Assembly (NCBI GenBank): GCA_905209865.1
Contig: CAJLUP010000090.1
Location: 1-7,299 of the forward strand
DNA length: 7,299 nucleotides
From: an uncultured Lachnospiraceae bacterium
GTDB taxonomy: Bacteria > Bacillota > Clostridia > Lachnospirales > Lachnospiraceae
Reading direction: 5' to 3'
Made by a program: the position numbers and the translations under genes. This document shows, piece after piece, positions 5,799-7,299 of this stretch (the stretch's first letter is position 1; every line of letters starts with the position of its first letter). The notes below the pieces were generated by a model, which saw nothing but the letters and a program-made list of their open reading frames with translations, did no database searches and had not been told where the DNA came from.

Positions 5799-7299
5799 AT
5801 GAGTAATGTGAAACGTGTATTTGTAGAGAAGAAGCCGGAGTTTGCTGTTGCAGCAAAAGAGCTGGGTCATGAAATCCGCCATTATCTTGGAATTACAGAT
5901 GTGACGGGAGTGCGTGTGTTAATTCGATATGATGTGGAAAATATTTCAGATGAAACTTTTGAAAAGGCATGTCAGGGTGTATTTTCGGAGCCGCCTGTAG
6001 ATATTCTTTATAGAGAAGTATTTGATGTGTCAGATGCGGATCACAGTTTTTCTGTAGAGTATCTTCCGGGACAGTTCGATCAAAGGGCAGATTCGGCAGA
6101 ACAGTGCATAAGATTTATTAAAGAAGATGAAACACCGGTGATTCATACGGCAACAACATATGTGATTGAAGGTGCAATTTCTGAAGAAGAATTTGCTGCT
6201 ATTAAGACGCATTGTATCAATCCGGTTGATTCGCGAGAAGCCGATGAGAAAAAACCGGAAACTCTTGTGACAGTTTTTGATGAGCCGGAAGATGTTATTG
6301 TGTTTGAAGGTTTTAAAGAAATGCAGGAAGCTGAATTGGAGAAACTTTATGCTTCTTTGGGGCTTGCGATGACTTTTAAAGATTTCCTTCATATTCGTAA
6401 TTATTATAGAGATGAGGAACATAGAGATCCTACAATGACAGAGATCCGAGTTCTTGATACTTATTGGTCGGATCATTGTCGTCATACGACGTTTTCAACG
6501 GAATTAAAAGAAGTATCTTTTGATGAAGGGTATTACAGAAAGCCGATCGAAGATACGTATAAGGCATATTTGAAAGATCACAGTGAGATTTTTGCGGGCA
6601 GAGAGGACAAGTTTGTCTGCCTTATGGATCTTGCTTTAATGGCGATGCGCAGATTGAAAAGAGAAGGAAAGCTTCAGGATCAGGAAGAATCAGATGAGAT
6701 TAACGCCTGCAGTATTGTGGTACCGATCAAAGTGGATGGCGTGGAAGAGGAATGGCTGATCAACTTTAAAAACGAAACTCATAATCACCCGACAGAGATT
6801 GAGCCGTTTGGCGGTGCGGCTACCTGTCTGGGCGGCGCGATTCGTGATCCTTTGTCAGGACGTACTTATGTATATCAGGCAATGCGTGTAACAGGAGCGG
6901 CGGATCCGACTGTATCTGTAGAAGAAACATTAAAAGGAAAACTTCCGCAGAAGAAGCTCGTGCGCGGCGCGGCATCTGGTTACAGTTCTTATGGTAACCA
7001 GATCGGATTGGCAACAGGTCTTGTGAAAGAGATCTATCACCCGGATTATGTTGCGAAAAGAATGGAAATTGGAGCGGTTTTAGGAGCGGCTCCGAGACGG
7101 GCGGTGATCAGAGAAAATTCAGATCCGGGAGATATTATCATTCTCCTTGGAGGACGTACAGGACGTGATGGCTGTGGAGGAGCAACTGGTTCTTCCAAAG
7201 TGCATACAGAGGAATCGATTGAGACATGCGGCGCTGAAGTGCAAAAAGGAAATCCTCCGACAGAGCGTAAGATTCAAAGATTGTTCCGACGAGAAGAAG
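5799..7299 (+). CDS. purL: Phosphoribosylformylglycinamidine synthase (FGAM synthase), N-terminal 500 codons, 3' truncated by window
   Basis: The enzyme makes FGAM from FGAR, glutamine and ATP in de novo purine synthesis in the cytoplasm. The frame is open from the ATG at 5799, with GGAGGAG 7 bases upstream, to the window end with no stop. It was easy to miss because it is not closed. The N-terminal residues about 1-145 look like a PurS-like domain (KRVFVEKKPEFAVAAKEL onward), then a linker. The synthetase part follows, with TYWSDHCRHTTF at 221-232, NETHNHPTEIEPFGGAAT at 325-342, YSSYGNQIGLATG at 395-407, and the glycine-rich LGGRTGRDGCGGATGSSKVH at 450-469. This layout fits the long single-chain Firmicutes form (TIGR01857-type, about 1,240 residues). 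The second synthetase half and the C-terminal glutaminase domain should lie beyond the window. No upstream pur gene is visible; the preceding gene is a membrane protein of unrelated family. Confidence 0.96.
   Translation, partial: MSNVKRVFVEKKPEFAVAAKELGHEIRHYLGITDVTGVRVLIRYDVENISDETFEKACQGVFSEPPVDILYREVFDVSDADHSFSVEYLPGQFDQRADSAEQCIRFIKEDETPVIHTATTYVIEGAISEEEFAAIKTHCINPVDSREADEKKPETLVTVFDEPEDVIVFEGFKEMQEAELEKLYASLGLAMTFKDFLHIRNYYRDEEHRDPTMTEIRVLDTYWSDHCRHTTFSTELKEVSFDEGYYRKPIEDTYKAYLKDHSEIFAGREDKFVCLMDLALMAMRRLKREGKLQDQEESDEINACSIVVPIKVDGVEEEWLINFKNETHNHPTEIEPFGGAATCLGGAIRDPLSGRTYVYQAMRVTGAADPTVSVEETLKGKLPQKKLVRGAASGYSSYGNQIGLATGLVKEIYHPDYVAKRMEIGAVLGAAPRRAVIRENSDPGDIIILLGGRTGRDGCGGATGSSKVHTEESIETCGAEVQKGNPPTERKIQRLFRREE

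Noticed and set aside
6030..6485. 151-codon minus-strand frame opposite purL
   Set aside because: The plus strand clearly encodes purL across this stretch; the minus translation is an antisense shadow with many Arg, Ile, Phe and Cys residues.

Overview
The window looks like chromosomal DNA from a low-to-moderate GC Firmicute, most likely a Clostridia member of the Lachnospiraceae type. The reasons are strong AGGAGG-type ribosome binding sites, A/T-rich intergenic regions, a single-chain purL with an N-terminal PurS-like region, and the paired radical SAM and DUF4130-type genes seen in that group. Genus-level assignment is not possible from the sequence alone. There are six protein genes, two of them cut by the window edges. 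I see no rRNA, tRNA, CRISPR array or mobile element.

Bases 1-3958, plus strand, form a putative DNA-repair cluster. It starts with the C-terminal half of a putative DNA modification/repair radical SAM protein, carrying a helix-hairpin-helix and a C-terminal QLSLF beta-clamp-binding motif. Next is a complete TIGR03915/DUF4130-type partner protein, then a 799-codon fusion of a RecB/Cas4-like PD-(D/E)XK nuclease domain with a DinG/XPD-like Fe-S helicase. The three genes are co-directional with gaps of 56 and 66 bases and no visible terminator between them, so they plausibly form an operon. The biochemical role of the radical SAM/DUF4130 pair is not known to me. The helicase-nuclease neighbour and the clamp motif both point to work on DNA at or behind the replication fork.

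Bases 3961-4851, minus strand, hold a LysR-family regulator. It converges on the helicase with only two bases between the stop codons. It has a recognisable sigma-A promoter (TTGTGT-N17-TATAAT) and a leader in which a perfect 7-bp inverted repeat brackets the Shine-Dalgarno. Divergent from it, at 4959-5660 on the plus strand, is a four-helix DUF1461/TIGR01906 membrane protein, the natural candidate target of the regulator.

Bases 5661-5798 are a 138-base A/T-rich intergenic region with a weak promoter candidate and two imperfect palindromes. From 5799 to the window end is the first 500 codons of purL (phosphoribosylformylglycinamidine synthase, purine biosynthesis). It runs off the window without a stop.
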